Below are positions 63,501 to 64,000 of a stretch of 64,000 nucleotides of DNA, in pieces. Location of the stretch: the NCBI GenBank assembly GCA_902767565.1, contig CACXHY010000012.1:1-64000 (forward strand), written 5' to 3'. How positions within the stretch are numbered: the first letter of the stretch is position 1; each line of letters opens with the position of its first letter. The notes below the pieces were generated by a model, which made no database searches, was not told the DNA's origin, and saw nothing but the letters and a program-made list of their open reading frames with translations. The position numbers and the translations under genes are program-made. This DNA is from an uncultured Eubacteriales bacterium. GTDB taxonomy: Bacteria > Bacillota > Clostridia > Christensenellales > Aristaeellaceae.

Positions 63501-64000
63501 ATAGATCACCGGGACGTTGACGCTGGCGGGCAGCTCGCGGTAGGTGAACTCCACTTCGGCCGGGGATGCGGTGCCGGCGGCGTCCACGGTCACGGTCACG
63601 CTGCTGTCGCCCAGCACCGAGTAGCCGTCGATCGACTCCGCGGTGACGGTCTCGCTGCCGCCCCGGGCCACGGAGATCTCACGGGCCGTTCCGATGGCGG
63701 CGCCGCCCTCCGTCCGGGCGCGAACGGGGACCGTCACGCTGTCGGGCAGGACCGCATAGGTGAAGGTCACTTCCGCGGGGATGGCATGGCCCTGCCCGTC
63801 GGCCGTCACCGTCACGCCTTCCGTGTTGTCGGTCAGCGTATAGCCGGAATAGGATTTCGGATAGATGGTCTTTTGACTCGAGGAGGGGATCATGATCTCT
63901 TCGGCCTCGATCACCGTGCCGTCCTGGCGGAGGTAGGTCACGCTGACCCTGGCGTCCACGGGAACAGGCTCCACGAAGAAATCGAGGACCGTCGCGTCCG
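60525..64000 (-). CDS. Large SH3/MucBP-like membrane protein (5' end outside window)
   Basis: At least 1157 aa; the frame stays open to the right window edge, so the N-terminus is missing. Visible order: several MucBP-like beta repeats of about 70 residues (63.9-63.1 kb), four SH3b-type domains with patterns such as VKLRQEP and GYIRSDQL (63.05-61.9 kb), a short linker, one transmembrane helix (about 61500-61425) followed by basic residues, and a Pro/Ala/Thr/Gln-rich tail of about 290 residues with short internal repeats. The positive-inside rule puts the tail in the cytoplasm and the SH3 domains outside, where they may bind peptidoglycan. Confidence 0.87.
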   Translation of the reverse strand, partial: DATVLDFFVEPVPVDARVSVTYLRQDGTVIEAEEIMIPSSSQKTIYPKSYSGYTLTDNTEGVTVTADGQGHAIPAEVTFTYAVLPDSVTVPVRARTEGGAAIGTAREISVARGGSETVTAESIDGYSVLGDSSVTVTVDAAGTASPAEVEFTYRELPASVNVPVIYCLSDGRELSRTQVSINRGDSWLVQASVPEGYRLVPGTADAVTVNVSEESVPDVAEVRFMVELIPQNGTVTVYYCDLGGNLLSSHQVSVVGGQNNTIIPDAARVPDGYDASSAEAQTVSVSADGVPTPAQLYFNLKRLRDPSETAVPAQENLRIERWGTTKSKDVKLRQEPSKNSTRLATITRAGTQVWVIESTAKASDGWVWYHCIYNGQTGYIRSDMIAILDRATSDDIQVQLPSPVPAITQTPTPVPATPTPEPAAQVVTPEPSQYVGYAISGTVQQLRVDADDAAQGLQTITTGTLLTVLGQVRQNGRVWSSVVTEDGVVGFVPHDSLVPISEQEGLEIIEAHRAAVSTATPSPAPVPQILGYFKTVGDNVPLRDQPLDYSVNRRLLSRGTVVFVAGQIYDTADGYPWHLVNYDGVTGYIRSDQLVELSERERSEYLSGATAVPTAPAQTPQDASVDLDGMSSFGYIHSNNNKSVNIRDKANGNKIVTTLNPKALCQVLGTQQAGGVTWYNIQYNRDNGTVVTGWVKGEFFTQMTITEFQQFLNSNDYYEGVRRNSTGGNATVDPHTTPAIASIEQQNVEEWTDPASTSGVSYATWVPMATTPPIATATPAPVPTASSGSDAGGEDIAVLGTPDPNATDAAVAAAAAGTTAIPDAQRLDTEGSGSDLLVWLGIGGLIAAGAGIGGGVYMHRKNQRNASLRAARRRAQDSRSANGTQNPQPSTYGTQGRAPNGYQQKFNQTGGTPASGGNRPAQQGGNAYQRPSQAAGAPGPLSRQPQTERKAAATAPAGYPAAPGSAPTPSPDAAGRAYPTAPTQRPVSPTAAGQTPTQRPVSPSTADAARPTSGSSMPVPAAAPMPRTPASPAAPTAPYGNRTPGYTALQAPTASGGIPDQGYTAPQTSAASGGIPDRGHAAPTTPAGTDQPQSLRNAASTPAGIGGADTRPAQTPAQTAPAPASTAAPAPSSDGTVDRPRTRRKSRAGGPADTTQP

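Overview
The window looks like chromosomal DNA from an uncultured, high-GC, Gram-positive (monoderm) Firmicute, most likely class Clostridia from a gut or rumen-like habitat. This is an inference. It rests on strong AGGAGG-type ribosome binding sites, TTGACA/TATAAT promoters, the nadK-argR-recN order, the yqhQ-prmC-prfA-sua5 order, and secreted proteins carrying VanW, bacterial SH3, PG_binding_1 and Big2 domains. The third-position G/C bias opens long antisense frames opposite almost every gene; these were discarded. No rRNA, tRNA, CRISPR array or intact insertion sequence was seen.

Layout. 1-8.8 kb (minus strand): a heterodimeric ABC exporter pair behind an attenuator-like leader, then recN, argR and nadK, then an M32 carboxypeptidase. 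9-11.4 kb (plus): a MATE transporter and a secreted VanW protein. 11.4-14 kb: a Zn/Cd-type P-ATPase with a separately encoded metal-binding domain under an ArsR/SmtB-like operator, next to a block of hairpins and 46-bp tandem repeats. 14.1-15.6 kb: a D-Ala-D-Ala carboxypeptidase. 15.7-23.5 kb (minus): a DJ-1 protein, a broken serine hydrolase, rmuC, argH, a secreted protein that reuses the carboxypeptidase C-terminal domain, trmL, an ABC-F ATPase and a YycJ-type hydrolase. 23.6-28.5 kb (minus): parA-parB followed by a glycan module (sugar-phosphate transferase, split transketolase, LicD). 28.7-30.6 kb: yajC and a CNNM/CorC protein.

30.7-40.1 kb (plus): yqhQ, prmC, prfA, sua5, an AraD-like epimerase, an FAD oxidoreductase and a secreted esterase. 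Two CobW-family GTPases follow; the first has an extreme His/Asp/Glu-rich tract and the second is fused to a YcgQ-like cysteine-containing domain. 40.2-42.8 kb: a Big2-repeat secreted protein. 43.1-50.8 kb (minus): an almost gapless run of a phosphodiester glycosidase, a zinc ribbon, a serine hydrolase, deoB, a purine nucleoside phosphorylase, a VanX-like dipeptidase, tldD and tldE. 51-52.3 kb: a secreted DUF3048 protein. 52.3-54.2 kb: a decaying phage or conjugative-element polyvalent protein. 54.2-60.4 kb: a secreted cysteine-peptidase-like protein, a lipoprotein with six peptidoglycan-binding repeats, a HerA/DUF853 ATPase and a miniature GH3-like protein. 60.5 kb to the right edge: a very large SH3/MucBP-like membrane protein, cut off at its N-terminus by the window.

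Two themes recur: cell-wall turnover and surface proteins, and metal handling. The most unusual elements are the exporter leader (3949-4161), the CobW pair, the deoB-punA-vanX-tldDE operon, the orphan carboxypeptidase domain at 19344-20189 and the shrunken GH3 homologue.
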